From Furcasterigmium furcatum (lineage: Eukaryota; Ascomycota; Sordariomycetes; Glomerellales; Plectosphaerellaceae), in the NCBI GenBank assembly GCA_001599815.1, contig BCIA01000006.1, positions 4,404,961 to 4,468,960 of the forward strand: a DNA stretch of 64,000 bases. Direction: 5' to 3'. Of this stretch, positions 1-10,143 are shown piece by piece. The notes below the pieces were generated by a model. It was given only the letters and a program-made list of their open reading frames with translations. It was not told the origin of the DNA and did no database searches. Within the stretch, counting starts at the first letter, position 1, and each line of letters begins with the position of its first letter. Made by a program: the position numbers and the translations under genes.

Positions 1-533
1 CTGAGCTCTTGCATTGAGTCTCACTGACCTTCAGGCTTATGGGCAGTCCGTGCAAGGGCCCAACGACTTTTCCGGTGTCTTTGAACTGCCGGTCCAGCCA
101 CTTGGCCCTTTCTATGCCCTCTTCGAAGAAGATCTCGGTCAGGCAAGATGTCTGGGACTTGATTAGAAGTGGACGTTGCGTGAGTGTTTTGGTAACGCAC
201 AGTCTGCTGCGCAACGGCGGCCGACTTGCAGAAAGCCCTGGTGACTTCCTCGGATGTAAGTTGCCCCGTCTTCAGCTTCTCCAACAGCTGGGTCGCTGTC
301 GTCGTGGAACATATGTCACTCTCATGGTCTGAGAGGATGCCGGACTTTCGGCCTGCCTCGAGCTCCATCAGCCGGCCCTCCTTGGGCGTGCCCTTGCCAG
401 TGATTTCATGGAGCTTTCCGTCGTCAAGGAGCCACGCTTTGGGGATCAAGTTGCGCTGTTTCTGTCTGTGTGCAGTAGCTAGCAATTGCCAGTCCGAAGA
501 ATGCTCAGGTCCGCTCGCTTGAATTGAGCCCAT
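1..533 (-). CDS. Amidase signature family protein (acetamidase-like), 5' part only
   Basis: This is the N-terminal part of a fungal amidase that would hydrolyse a carboxamide to acid plus ammonia. It starts at the ATG at 533-531 (MGSIQAS). Exon 1 runs 533-201, a 49-bp intron 152-200 (donor GTGCGT, acceptor CCCAG) keeps phase 0, and exon 2 runs 151-29. A second intron begins at 28 (GTCAGT) and the rest lies outside the window. Exon 2 reads LTEIFFEEGI and then HGLPISLK; in amidase-signature enzymes the Lys of this motif is the first residue of the Ser-cisSer-Lys triad. The Gly/Ser-rich amidase signature itself is off-window, so substrate cannot be judged. An in-frame ATG at 620 would add a hydrophobic N-terminus, but fungal amidases of this type are cytosolic and start near MGS. 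It is divergent from the DUF3237 gene and next to a permease and regulator, which fits an inducible amide catabolic role (inference). Confidence 0.8.
152..200 (-). other. Intron 1 of the amidase gene
   Basis: GTGCGT donor and CCCAG acceptor on the minus strand, 49 bp. Removing it joins AQQT to TSCLTEIFF in frame, which restores the conserved amidase N-terminal region. Without splicing the frame runs into non-amidase sequence. Confidence 0.7.
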
Positions 534-960
534 GGTGAATGCAAGAAGATAGATAAGCAAACGGACAGGTATATCCAACAGAGGACAATGAAGATGGGAT
601 ATCCAATGCGAGCCCGCCACCCCCCTCGACGTAGACCTGTCGGCTTTGTACCATGTCGTTTCACTGATTCACCTCGGCCAAGAAGTCCGGCAGAGCTGTG
701 GGCATCCATTGCCTGCCGTTCCGTCGACGATGAGTTAGCGGCGCATATATTGTCCGAATTGGGAAGGTGATGGCGCCAGGCACGACGGCCTCCCATCATG
801 ATCTGCCGAACTCTTTGGTCGCACTATTACCCCGGAACTAACGAGATCGAGGCACTATCTCTGGAGGGGTCTCGTGCCTCTACCCCTAGGGTGATTCCGA
901 GGTCCGAGATAAGTAGCTTGGGTATTAGTTGGGGAGCCCTCGTTCGTTGAAGCCCCCCTG
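534..960. promoter_or_regulatory. Shared upstream region of the amidase and DUF3237 genes
   Basis: A 427-bp spacer between two divergently oriented starts. It holds no convincing ORF: the short open frames at 588-770 and 479-799 are compositional. It is the natural place for a bidirectional promoter, but I did not recognise a specific operator or TATA element. Confidence 0.45.
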
Positions 961-1663
961 ATGTGCACATCACAACGTCGCAACGACAAGATGGTACCTC
1001 CTCATCCAACTGCCGAAGGCAGCCATGTGCCATCTCCTGGCAATATGTTCCTACCGACAAACCTAACCGTGCCGCCCATGCGCATGCCTTATCTGGAGTT
1101 TGTCTACAGGATCGTTGCGAACATGGATGAGACCAAAGTCTCGGAAATTCGGAACGTTGACGGGACACCACTGACCAGGCTTATTCTGCCTATCAAGGAT
1201 GGTCTCGTCGAAGGGCCGAGGATCAAGGGCGTTATTGTTGAGAATAGCGGCGCCGACTGGGCGGAAGTTCCCGACCCCGACAAGGTCAGTCACAGTCAGG
1301 ATGCCGTATCATGGAGGTGCTGCATATGTAGGTTGCTGACGGAAGACGGGGGACAAGGATTTCACAAGACTGCATGCAAGATACTCCATCAAGACTGACG
1401 ATGGGTTCTTCATCCTCGTGCACGCGACGGGCGTCTTTCGCCGTGGGCCTGGCGTGGACATGGCTCGGTCTCTTGACCGGGACGCCTCCCAAGACGAGGT
1501 CGAGTACTTCACCCAGGTCCGGCTCGAGGCCCCGGGCAAGAGTCCTTATGGCTGGATGAATGGGATTGTCGCGATGGGCGTTATGATCATGTCGGAGGGC
1601 AGGCCGGTGATTGACTGTTATCGCCTGACCAATTTCCCAGGTGTCAAAGCCGAGGACTTGTAA
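961..1663 (+). CDS. DUF3237 domain protein
   Basis: Two exons, 961-1284 and 1346-1663, with a 61-bp phase-0 intron (GTCAGT...GGAAG), give about 213 residues. The protein is recognised as DUF3237 from three blocks: PYLEFVYRIVANM near the start, a central TRLHARYSIKTDDGFFILV block created only by splicing, and the C-terminal PYGWMNGIVAMGV followed by DCYRLTN. DUF3237 proteins form a small beta-barrel-like family in bacteria and fungi without an established reaction. The first ATG at 961 is used. Internal ATGs at 991, 1048 and 1078 are in frame, and the last would place the start right at the domain, as in many homologues. It sits divergent from an amidase and tail-to-tail with an MFS gene, so it may belong to the same catabolic group (inference). 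Confidence 0.8.
1285..1345 (+). other. Intron of the DUF3237 gene
   Basis: Donor GTCAGT at 1285 and acceptor GGAAG ending 1345, phase 0. Reading through instead hits a stop at 1396-1398. Splicing continues the DUF3237 domain as TGDKDFTRLHARYS. Confidence 0.7.
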
Positions 1664-1985
1664 CATGAAGGGGCAGAGTTGATAGAGAAATGACCCGTCC
1701 ACCGGGAAATAAGATTCCCCATCACAAGATGCCTTGAAACTCCCAAAGTCTTAAGAAACAATCACTTAGGAGCCGAGGAACGCCTCGGAGTCCTCGCTCT
1801 CCAACTGGAGAGGATCTTGGTCTCGCGATTCTGAGGCGACTGGACGCAGAGTTGATGATGTGTATTTCATTGCGAGATGAAGAATCGCTAACTAGTAGTC
1901 ATACCTATAGACTCTCATACCCATAGACCCAGCCTTAGAAATTATACAATAGCGGACCCGTAGTACATCGGCATACAAAAAAGCC
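1664..1985. other. Tail-to-tail spacer, DUF3237 gene and MFS gene
   Basis: 322 bp between two converging stop codons. It should hold both 3' untranslated regions. I see no ORF or repeat in it. Confidence 0.5.
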
Positions 1986-3871
1986 CTAGATATTCATGCG
2001 ATGTTCCACAAGGCGGTAATACCGACCAGCAAGGGCGACCCGAATGCGCTTCCCCCAGATCAGCAGCGGGACAAACAAGGACCCGATGGCAAAGGCGACG
2101 CAGCCGCTGAGGATGTACATGTTGGACAGGCCCATGCCCGTCATCCAGGGCACCAGGGCAGACGGGATGCCCACTGCCGCGGCATTGCGGATGAACGCCA
2201 CGCCGACGAAGGCCTCGGCGGTCAGCTGCGAAGAACTCATTAGCACACGAGCCCCTCGTAGCGCAGATACGAAGAACCTACCTCTCGGTACGTATCGATC
2301 ACGAGCGTGAAGGTGATGTCTCCGTTGGAGCCCAGTCCGAACGCAAACAGGGCACCTCCAATGCTCGGGTAGACCCAATGCATTCCCTAGAAGGCCGTGT
2401 TAGCCAAATTCTGCCAGCCAGTTTCACTGAGAAAATCCGTACCCTGTCAGCCGTGACTCCAAACATGATGATCCCTCCAGCCATGGTTACCGTCGAGAGA
2501 AACAGCGGGTAGAGGCGCATCTCAGGCTCGAAGACGCCGTCGTTCCGTCGGGCCAGACGTACGACGAGCCAGTCAGCGAACGGCCCGCCGTAGATGCTGC
2601 CAAAGATGTTTCCGACAAAAGGACCCAGCGTCATGTAGCCGATCCCGGCAGTCGTGAAGTTATACGGCGGCGCGGAGAAGATGACAGACGACGCGGTCAG
2701 GTAGAGGACCAGCCAGCACACGCCCGAGGCGAACTGGAGGGCCGTGAAGGCCACGTGTGGGAGGGTGATGACCCTGATCGGCAGCAGGAACGTTCGCAGG
2801 AGAGACTCGTCCGTCTTGGTGACGAGGCGCATGCGCTGCCGATACGTCGTCAACGGGATGTTCTCCTCCCCGGCGGCGTTGGACTTGATGGCTGCTAGAT
2901 CCGCGGAGCTTTGCTTCTTCATGTCGCTGTCCTGGCCCTGGGCGGAATTGTCGATGTCGCCCCCGTCCCTGGCCCCGACGGTGACAGGCACGTATTTGGT
3001 CTCCTCGAACAGGAACACGAAGACGAAGAAGAGGATGGTCATGGCGATCGAGAGAGCGGTGTATGACCACCGCCATCCTTGCGTCGATGCCTGCACGCCG
3101 GCGGCGAGGGGCGTCAGGAATGACCCGGCCATGACAGCGATGAAGTAAATGCCGTTGGCCGAGCCTCGCTGATGCACGAAGAAGAGATCGGAAATCTGCA
3201 GGTTGATGAAGGATAATTAGCGACGCGAGCAGGATTGACAATGGACGACCACGGTGACTGACCGTCATCTGTACTGCCGTTTCGTTGATGGCGCCCGCCA
3301 ACCCGGCGATGAACGCTGTGATGATGAGCTCGGCGTACGACTTCATCGATGCCATCCACCAGGAGGATGCCGCCAGGACGGCGGTGGACAGGAGGTATGT
3401 AGTGCGCCGGCCGTACTTGACCGTGAAGGGGATGAAGAAGATGCATCCCACTGCCAGGCCTGCGAGCTGGGCGGACTGGGCATTAGCCAGCTGGGCGATG
3501 CTGACATTGAGGTCCACGGTCATCTGTTGCCAGAAGATGGTCTGGACGGACAAGTTGGTGAAGGCTGCCAGGGTGACTGCGGTGACGAGCGTGTAGTTGA
3601 GATATTTCCGCCATCTGCTCCAGTTCTGTCACGATCCAATATGAGCTCAGAGCCCTGAATAAATAGGTCCGCGCGGTGCCTTACCAGGGGCTCGTTGGGG
3701 TCTGAAGATGGAGTTGGTGATAGGAGGAACTCCATGCTGTCGGATGCCCCTCCATCTGTGACGGTCGCTTGTTAACAGCCATCCTGGTGGGTGACGCCGG
3801 GGAGAGAACTTACATTGCATAAGAGGGACAGTGCCCGGCGGCGGCGGAGTGATGTTCTCGCTCTCAGACAT
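1986..3871 (-). CDS. MFS transporter (DHA-like, 12 predicted membrane segments)
   Basis: Six exons: 3871-3814, 3755-3685, 3625-3263, 3195-2443, 2386-2282 and 2225-1986. Together they encode about 529 residues, and all junctions keep phase. After a short cytosolic N-terminus comes SDPNEPLNWSRWRKY, the DP-x-NPxNW-type entry of fungal proton-coupled permeases. The N-half continues into KYGRRTTYLLST (the loop 2-3 motif A region) and FVHQRGSANGIYF. The central loop between the halves is acidic and charged (residues ~260-300). The C-half ends with the amphipathic GKRIRVALAGRYY. Plasma-membrane location is expected; the substrate cannot be read from the sequence. ATG 3871 (MSESEN) is preferred because a TATATAA on the coding strand at 3994-3988 leaves no room for a transcript containing ATG 3973. 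It is divergent from a Zn2Cys6 regulator gene and beside DUF3237 and amidase genes. Confidence 0.85.
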
Positions 3872-4354
3872 GATGCTGGATAAGGAGCAGGTCAATGCAG
3901 GAGACTGAGGAGAGGGCTGTTGAGAGATTGCATTCCTGGTCGTTGAATCTGATGGAAACTCAAAGGATGCCATTCCACCTCAGGTAGTTATATAAACATC
4001 CTGGAGAGGCACAGGTGTGCGGCGTGGTCTTCACCCCAGCCCGGGTGGTTGAGCCAGACGTGGTGATGTGTCGTCGGCGCGACTCAGCGCCCTCAAGTGC
4101 CGGCGGCCAATCTCCCACTCCTTATCAGACTAGCCTACGCCACTACAGTGACTTCAAGTTAGCTCCAACCTCCCTGTCGACCCCGCAGCAAATCTGGGGT
4201 ATCATGTCCCGTATCAGTGCCAGGCGATCCGCGACAGCGAGTCCCAGGCCTTAGCCTTAAATAGGAGGTCGTTGCGCCGCCCTTGTCCGGCGCCTCGACC
4301 TTCCCCAAACCGCCACACACTACCTCAGTCTCCCTCTCCCGGAAGCCATGGGTG
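3872..4354. promoter_or_regulatory. Divergent promoter region, MFS gene and Zn2Cys6 gene
   Basis: About 480 bp between divergent starts. It holds one TATA-like element facing the transporter and no believable ORF. A pathway regulator sharing a promoter with its transporter is a common fungal layout. I did not find an obvious CGG-spaced inverted repeat that could be assigned as the factor's own site. Confidence 0.5.
3988..3994 (-). promoter_or_regulatory. TATA-like box of the MFS gene
   Basis: TATATAA on the minus strand, 117 bp upstream of ATG 3871 and only 15 bp upstream of the in-frame ATG at 3973. Initiation is usually tens of bases downstream of a TATA box, so this supports the downstream start. 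Confidence 0.4.
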
Positions 4355-6050
4355 ATGGCACGCTCACGCGCAGGCTGTGCCAACTGCAAGCGTCGCAAGC
4401 GCAAGTGTGACGAGGAGCGGCCCGGGTGTCGAGCATGCAAGCAGAGGGGTGTTCAATGCGAGGGCTACGTCCAGACGCTGCGCTGGGACAACGGAATTGC
4501 GTCGCGGGGCCGCCTGGCCGGGGCTCGTGTCCCTGATCAAGCAGCAGCATCAGCGGCAGCAAGGCCAGATTTGGCGAGGACGACATTCCGAGAGCCCGGA
4601 GACTCAGACTCTGCGATTCACTCAGCGGAGACACCCAAGTCAACAGCAGCCTCACGTAGCCCAGGCTTTCACCTCGCCGACAGTCCGTCCTCGGTGTACA
4701 CCTCGAACACTGCAGGGTCTATCAGGGGGGAGTTGTCCTCACCGGCAAGCCAGAGCGATACGCAAGCACAGCTATTCAATCAATGTAAGAGCCCCCTTCA
4801 GCTGCATGATACGCCATCATGTGGGACGCGATAAGGCTACTGATCATCTCGGAATCCAGTTCTCACATCGGGACTGCTCCGCCTGTATGCCACCGAGGCT
4901 CAGACATGGATACAGCCCTTCTTCCGAGACCTTTCCGGCGAGAGCAGGGCCCTGGTCCAGGTCTGCGCCGCCATTCAGGCCTACGTCAACGATAGGCAAC
5001 GCGCGTTATCGCTCTCGTCCATGGAATATGTCGACCATGCCCTCCAGGATTTCCGAACAGAGCTAGCCTCCCGAGACAAGACCATGCACGTCGCCACGGC
5101 CTGTGCTGGCCTGCTACTCTGCACCTTACTGGTAGGCGGCGCCCCATCACCCCGGCCCGGCCCCGGCGGCATCATTCCCCATTTTGGACCAAGCGCCAGA
5201 TACTGACGTGCCGCAGCTCCTCCAAGGGCGGCCGTGGGCGTTCCAGCTCGACCTCATGGCAGACCTGTATCAGCTGCCGGCCGCGATTCCTGAGATGGAT
5301 CCCGGCCCGGAGCACGACAAGGGGATCCTCCACGTCCTCGAAGTGATGGGCGTCATGGACCTCCCGAGCCTGGTCGTCGGCAGGGCCAAGCCCTCCATCG
5401 GCATATGGAAGCGGCTGCGAGAGTCCCAGGAGACCTGGGAAGGCGGCAGGGTCGGCGGCGTCGAGATCGTCTCCGGCATGCCTCGGTCCCTGCTTGATAT
5501 CCTGGCGGGCATCCGCGATAACGACAAGGAGTACACCGAGAAGCGGCTCCTGCGCTGGCCCGGCCATGTGGGCAACTATCTGCAGTGCTATCTGTGGGAT
5601 TGCTGGCGGCTGTCGGGCGTCCTGGAGGTACGCCGGCGCCAGAGACACAGGCAGCACATGGCGAGAAGGGGCTCAGCTGTTCCGGCGAACACGGCACTGG
5701 CGGGACGACAGAGGGACGACCCGCCTACCGAGATCGTCATGTGCCAGCTCATGGCGTCGATGGACTCGCTCTACAGGGCTATGGACCTCCCGTGCAACTC
5801 CCACCTGCTGGTGCGGAAAGGCCTGCTCTTCCCCCTCATGACCTCCGCCCTGGAGGGAGCAGAACTCAGGAACCACCCAGAGTGGAAAGCGACCATCGAG
5901 GAGATACTGGAATACTTTGTGCGCACGGACGACTTGAATCTGACCCTTGTGACCGCAGAGCTGGTGAAGGAGGCGTTGAGCGATGGCTCTGGCTTCTTTG
6001 ATTATGACGAGGCTGCTCGCCGGAAGGGAGTCGAGGTGGCCATTTTCTAG
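4355..6050 (+). CDS. Zn2Cys6 transcription factor with fungal-specific C-terminal domain
   Basis: Exons 4355-4784, 4860-5131 and 5217-6050 give about 511 residues. The binuclear zinc cluster begins near residue 8: CANCKRRKRKCDEERPGC followed by RACKQRGVQC, a Cys spacing of 2-6-6-2-6. A Ser/Pro-rich linker of roughly 100 residues follows. The helical regulatory region includes LYATEAQTWIQPFFRDL, YVDHALQDFR and the C-terminal EWKATIEEILEYF block. It resembles the Fungal_trans_2 (PF11951-type) group. A further 84-bp intron, 5628-5711 (GTACGC...GACAG), is possible: it is in frame either way and its removal would shorten the protein by 28 residues. The ATG at 4283 is an in-frame alternative start. 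The protein is nuclear and DNA-binding. Its divergent position suggests control of the adjacent MFS gene and perhaps the amidase and DUF3237 genes (inference). Confidence 0.87.
4785..4859 (+). other. Intron 1 of the Zn2Cys6 gene
   Basis: GTAAGA donor and CCAG acceptor, 75 bp, phase 1. Splicing joins LFNQ to FLTSGLLRLYATEAQTW. The second intron, 5132-5216 (GTAGGC...CCGCAG), is equally clear. Confidence 0.7.
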
Positions 6051-6356
6051 GATTAACTGAGTCGCGAACAGCACCTGCGACGTGCTCTGTCTGTTGATTG
6101 ACCGTGCCGTGCCCCTGCAAGTGCACTGCCTAGGTCACTTGGGATCGACTTATCGTACTTTGATTGTTGCCTAAGTACTGCACCGAGAACCAACTCGGAC
6201 CCCGGATTTCCTAGGAATGATGGAAGCCTGGCGACATTGATCACCATATTTCATGTCGACGTCGACAACCCCAATCTGATCCCTTTATCTTGTCACTAAA
6301 CCCTCTCCTCTGTTCCAAATCAGGTTTCAATCCAACGGGTTGATGATATCTTCATC
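6051..6356. other. Intergenic spacer
   Basis: 306 bp between the regulator stop and the next start. A GTCGACGTCGAC direct repeat lies near 6254-6265. Nothing else is recognised. Confidence 0.4.
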
Positions 6357-7019
6357 TTGCCACCCATCGCAACTCAAATATTCGCAACTGTCTACGCCGC
6401 AGTTGTCATGGGCCAGACTTCCTCAGCCGAGCAGCCTCCGTCACCAGAATGGCAAGCGGGAGAGGCCATGGCGCGCGAAAGAATCAGGCGAGCCACGGAG
6501 CCCGAGCCACCCAGGGTCCGAGTCAGCTTCGGTACTGGCTTCGCGAATGCAGTCTACGGCTGGCCGAGTACCGGCGGCTACTTGACCTTGACCTGTGATG
6601 GAGTCGAGCTCGACTTTCTCGGCATTGACCGCTTCGAGATGGCCCCAGCATCACAGGATCCCGCGGAAGAGGATGCCCACTGCGCGAGGATGCGGAGACT
6701 GGGCGCTCGCTGGTGGGCGTCGAAACGGGAGCGGGACCTACGCTCTTTTGAATACTCCGAGGACGATGAATCGGGTGGAAGAATCAAGATCTTTGGCTGG
6801 CCTTCCTCTGGGGACGGAGTGTGGGTTTTCAATCTGAGTATGGATCAGGCCTGGGAACGAAGAGCGGGGAGGATTTACAACACCACGACCATGGACGAGA
6901 GATGCCACTGGATCGAGAAGCTAGGGGGGACTTACTATCCTGAACCCGAGGACTGTCCTCTTCTCGATCTGCAGGGGAGAGACCAAGGGAACCCTGCCAC
7001 AGATGGTCTCATGTCATGA
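6357..7019 (+). CDS. Hypothetical protein, 220 aa
   Basis: A single-exon frame of 220 residues; I do not recognise the family. The first 20 residues are mildly hydrophobic, but a second in-frame ATG at 6408 (MGQTSSAEQ) gives a soluble 203-residue protein and may be the real start. Two related blocks are visible: VYGWPSTGGYLTL near residue 68 and IFGWPSSGDGVWVF near residue 144. Both have the form (Y/F)GWPS(T/S)G followed by a beta-like run, which hints at an internal duplication in a small beta-rich fold. The protein is Trp- and acid-rich (EYSEDDESGG) and has few Cys. Codon use is like that of its neighbours, so it looks expressed. It is convergent with the next gene. Confidence 0.55.
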   Translation: MPPIATQIFATVYAAVVMGQTSSAEQPPSPEWQAGEAMARERIRRATEPEPPRVRVSFGTGFANAVYGWPSTGGYLTLTCDGVELDFLGIDRFEMAPASQDPAEEDAHCARMRRLGARWWASKRERDLRSFEYSEDDESGGRIKIFGWPSSGDGVWVFNLSMDQAWERRAGRIYNTTTMDERCHWIEKLGGTYYPEPEDCPLLDLQGRDQGNPATDGLMS

Positions 7020-7268
7020 TGTAGTCGAGGCCTCGGACTGCCTGCTGAACAACCTTCTCAGTATGCCTTGAGAGCTATACTTCATCCACAAATAATCACC
7101 ACGCATATACGCACCAGTTCCAATGCTGATGTATCATTATTCACTCAGCTGATCAGGATATCTCAAGTTCTACACGACCATACCCGTTATCACCTGGCTC
7201 GCTCGTCCTTCCATCCAATCTCGTCTCCGGTTTGTCGAGCCCTTCAAGGCGCCGTAACACCTGAAACT

Positions 7269-8492
7269 CTAAATCTTCGGAATTTTCCTTCTGGTGGCGT
7301 ACCTGTGCCGAGTAGTCCGCTCGCATTCCGAATCACTCATGCTGCGTCCTCCAGGCGCGTCCGGGAACCCGAATCCCATGCCCTGCTGGAGACGAATCGC
7401 CGCGAATCCCTCACAGACGCGCTGGATCACCTCGGGGTCGGAGCTCTCCATGGCCATCTCGAACGCGTCGGCCAGCTCCGCGCCGCTCGAGTCGAGGGTG
7501 ACGTCGACATCGCCGGGGGCTTCCCGGCACGGCCACCCGTGGGCCAGGTCCTCCTCGACGAGGTGTCTCTTGCGCACCAGCAGCCAGGTCTTCAGCACCT
7601 CGAGGTGCCTCGATTCCAGCAGGTTTCGCAGCCTGGCCCTCCTCTGGACGAAGCGCCACGACTGGACGACGATGTCCTCGAGGGGCGTGCTGAGCTCCCG
7701 TGAGTAGCATCTTGCCAGCGGGTGGTTCTTTGCTCGGATCATTCTGTCGTTGTCCTCGTTGAGCCGGCGCATGGTGCGCTTGATGCGGCGGGGGACGCGG
7801 AGGCCGTTGACTGTTGGCGCATCGTCTTCTGAGGCTGCAGGTCTCGCGGAAGTAGGCGAAAAGAACAAGAACTCGGAGCCCGAGGGGGTCTCGCGCATCT
7901 GGGGGATGACCACGGAGTTAAGCTCGGGATCATACCCGTTGACCGACCACCGGGGGATGTCCCGGTCGATAACGATTGCGCCGCGGCCGAAGAGGCTCAG
8001 GGCCATGTCCTTGGCAGCGTTGTAGGGTGCTTGGAGGAACATGACGCCCACTTGGATGACCTTGATTTCGGCTGCATGTGTGTAGAACCAAGAAGGCAGG
8101 CGGCCATCGTCTTCGTACTGGGTGCTGCCAAGGTGGTACGTACGAGACGGAAGCTGGGAAACCGGCTCTGATTCCTGTTTCGGGAACGGTGTTCCCTGCG
8201 GTGATGGTGGGCCCGAGTCGCGAATCCAGAAGTTGTTGCTGGTAGAGGGGTTTGTGCTAGACGGAAGATCAAAAGACGGCTTCGATTCCGCTTGATGGCG
8301 GACGTTCCAGGAAGGATTCGGCTGTAGCAGTACGAGTGGGCGTGGATGCATCCTGTCTGTGACCCTCGGCGGTGGAAAGTCGAGCCATGTTGAGGAACTG
8401 CCTTTTGGAAGAGGGAGCTCTTCAAAGTCCATCTCTTCACAGGCCATATCTTCCGAGAGATCAACGAAGTCCCAGCCATCCATGTTGGCCAT
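7269..8492 (-). CDS. Hypothetical protein, about 407 aa
   Basis: A single-exon gene. The ATG at 8492 (MANMDGWDFVDLSED) is preferred over the ORF's first ATG at 8609, because the extra 39 residues are His/Asn/Gln-rich and look untranslated. I do not recognise a domain. The N-terminal 120 residues are Pro/Ser-rich and acidic. Around residues 140-190 is the only hydrophobic stretch, VIQVGVMFLQAPYNAAKD followed by MALSLFGRGAIVID. The rest is helical and basic with an RRIKRTMRRLNEDNDRMI block. The C-terminus ends in a basic TRRKIPKI tail. The WDF(V/I)DL-type N-terminus and lack of membrane segments suggest an intracellular protein. It is convergent with the 220-aa hypothetical gene. Confidence 0.6.
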   Translation of the reverse strand: MANMDGWDFVDLSEDMACEEMDFEELPLPKGSSSTWLDFPPPRVTDRMHPRPLVLLQPNPSWNVRHQAESKPSFDLPSSTNPSTSNNFWIRDSGPPSPQGTPFPKQESEPVSQLPSRTYHLGSTQYEDDGRLPSWFYTHAAEIKVIQVGVMFLQAPYNAAKDMALSLFGRGAIVIDRDIPRWSVNGYDPELNSVVIPQMRETPSGSEFLFFSPTSARPAASEDDAPTVNGLRVPRRIKRTMRRLNEDNDRMIRAKNHPLARCYSRELSTPLEDIVVQSWRFVQRRARLRNLLESRHLEVLKTWLLVRKRHLVEEDLAHGWPCREAPGDVDVTLDSSGAELADAFEMAMESSDPEVIQRVCEGFAAIRLQQGMGFGFPDAPGGRSMSDSECERTTRHRYATRRKIPKI

Positions 8493-9018
8493 CTTGGCGG
8501 GGGATGTTCTGCTGGCTGGGCGGGTGTCGTTCTGAAAACCGCGGATCGGTTGTATGTTGAGATGTTGAGCGTTGATTGGTATATGAGAGTGGGTAAGGTT
8601 ATGCTTCATATTTCTCCCCCGAGGGTGCCCAGCCGGCCTTATATGTGTTTCACAGGGCGTGCAGCTGTGACTCGCACCTTGAAGCTTTCCACATCCTCAG
8701 CCATGGCGGACACGATGCTCAGCGCCACGTAACGAGTTTTCAAGATCCTAACGGTCAGGTGGCCCATTCAAAAAAGTATGACAGCGCGCATAAAAGTTAG
8801 TTCTGCCTCATCTTGAGGCATGGTTCTCCATGGCGAAGGTGCTTCGAAGCAAGGTGGTAGCTCAACATGACCCTTTCGTCTCGGATGGATGGAACAAGCC
8901 AGCTCACATGAGGCAGTCAGTCATCAGGAACGATCTTGAATTAGGCTCGTAATACTCCTCTATGTCCAACAAGCTCGCTCATTCTCTGTGATATCTATCA
9001 GAGCTTGCCTTTTAATAG
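8493..9018. other. Intergenic spacer
   Basis: Upstream region of the 407-aa gene and downstream region of the dehydrogenase gene. It holds no ORF with protein-like composition, no repeat and no recognised motif. Confidence 0.4.
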
Positions 9019-10143
9019 TCAAATGACATTCCGCAGCGGCTGGCCGGCCCTGAACCTCCTCAGGTTATCCGTGATGAGCGCCTCGGAGCCCTGCGGCCTG
9101 CCGCCGGCGGCGTGGGGCGAGACGATGGTGTTGGGGGCGCTCCAGAGCTTGCTCGCCGTCGGCAGGGGCTCGACATCGAAGACGTCGAGGGCTGCGCCGC
9201 CGATCTCGCCGGCGGTCAGGGCGTTGAAGAGGGCGTCCTCGTCGATGGTGGTGCCGCGGCCGACGTTGACGATCCAGGCGTGCTTGGGGAGGAGCTTGAG
9301 GACGTCGGCGTTGAGGGCGTGCTTGGTGGTGGCGGAGCCGGGGAGGATCATGACGAGGGCGTCGGTCTCGGCGAGGATCTCGGGGAGCCTGTCCTCGGCG
9401 TAGACCTCGATGCCGTCGCGGACGCCCTGGGCGCGGGCGACGCCGCGGACCTTCGCGCCGAGTCCGACAAGGTGCGGTGTCAGGGCCTTGGCGATGTTGC
9501 CGAAGCCCCAGATGGTGACGCGGGCGTCGCGGAGGGAGGTGAATGCGCCGGCGGGGCGGTCGGGCTGGGGGCCGCCGAGGTGGCCGGGCCACTTGCCCTG
9601 GAGCTGGTAGTCGCGCATCTCGTAGAAGCGGCGGGCGGCGTTGAGGAGGAGGCCGAGGGCGTGCTCGGCGACGGTGTGGTCGTGGAGGCCGGAGCCGGTG
9701 GTGATGGTGATCTTTGAGGCGTCGAAGCCGGCGCCCAGGACGTCATTGGGGCCGGCGGCGAGGGACTGGATCCATTTGAGGTTCTTGAGGCGGGCGGCGG
9801 CGTCCTTGAGGTTCGCGGCGGTGTTGGTCCATGTGACGAGGACCTCGGCGTCGACGTGCTCCTCGGGGATGGCGACCTTGACGTCGTAGGGCACGATGTC
9901 GACGGAGAAGCCCTCGAGGCTGGGGACGTCGAGCTTGAGGGAGGTAGGGTAGAGGAGCTTCATGTTGTCGGCGGTGGTGTGGTGACGGTGAAGATGAGAT
10001 GTCTGTGTGAACGAGCGGCTCTGAAGGGCAGCACGCGAGATGAAGCTTGCGGGAGTATGTCGTGTGAGAAAAGGAGAGGAGCAGCGGCGCAGGAACATTG
10101 AATGGTGAACTACGCCACCCTTCGGGTGAAGATGCAGCGACAC
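9019..10143 (-). CDS. D-isomer-specific 2-hydroxyacid dehydrogenase, probably mitochondrial
   Basis: A single exon of 374 residues. The family is an NAD(P)-dependent oxidoreductase that interconverts 2-oxoacids and D-2-hydroxyacids. The catalytic half carries VTIWGFGNIAKAL (the GxGxxA dinucleotide loop), VNVGRGTTIDEDAL (the substrate-binding Arg), ALDVFDVEPLP (the Glu of the relay) and SPHAAG (the catalytic His). All key residues are present. N-terminal sequence up to about residue 60 is rich in Arg, Ser, Thr and His and lacks acids (for example MFLRRCSSPFLTRHTP), which suggests a mitochondrial presequence. ATG 10098 (MFLRRC) is as good a start as 10143. ATG 9963 (MKLLYP) would give a presequence-free form. 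The region is so GC-rich that long open frames appear on both strands; only this one shows family motifs. Confidence 0.85.
   Translation of the reverse strand: MSLHLHPKGGVVHHSMFLRRCSSPFLTRHTPASFISRAALQSRSFTQTSHLHRHHTTADNMKLLYPTSLKLDVPSLEGFSVDIVPYDVKVAIPEEHVDAEVLVTWTNTAANLKDAAARLKNLKWIQSLAAGPNDVLGAGFDASKITITTGSGLHDHTVAEHALGLLLNAARRFYEMRDYQLQGKWPGHLGGPQPDRPAGAFTSLRDARVTIWGFGNIAKALTPHLVGLGAKVRGVARAQGVRDGIEVYAEDRLPEILAETDALVMILPGSATTKHALNADVLKLLPKHAWIVNVGRGTTIDEDALFNALTAGEIGGAALDVFDVEPLPTASKLWSAPNTIVSPHAAGGRPQGSEALITDNLRRFRAGQPLRNVI

Noticed and set aside
3872..3973. Upstream in-frame start of the MFS gene at 3973
   Set aside because: A TATATAA element lies only 15 bp upstream of it, so the transcript probably begins downstream. 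The start at 3871 is preferred.
9112..9717. 201-codon plus-strand ORF
   Set aside because: Lies opposite the 2-hydroxyacid dehydrogenase, whose motifs are complete. High GC keeps the reverse frame open.
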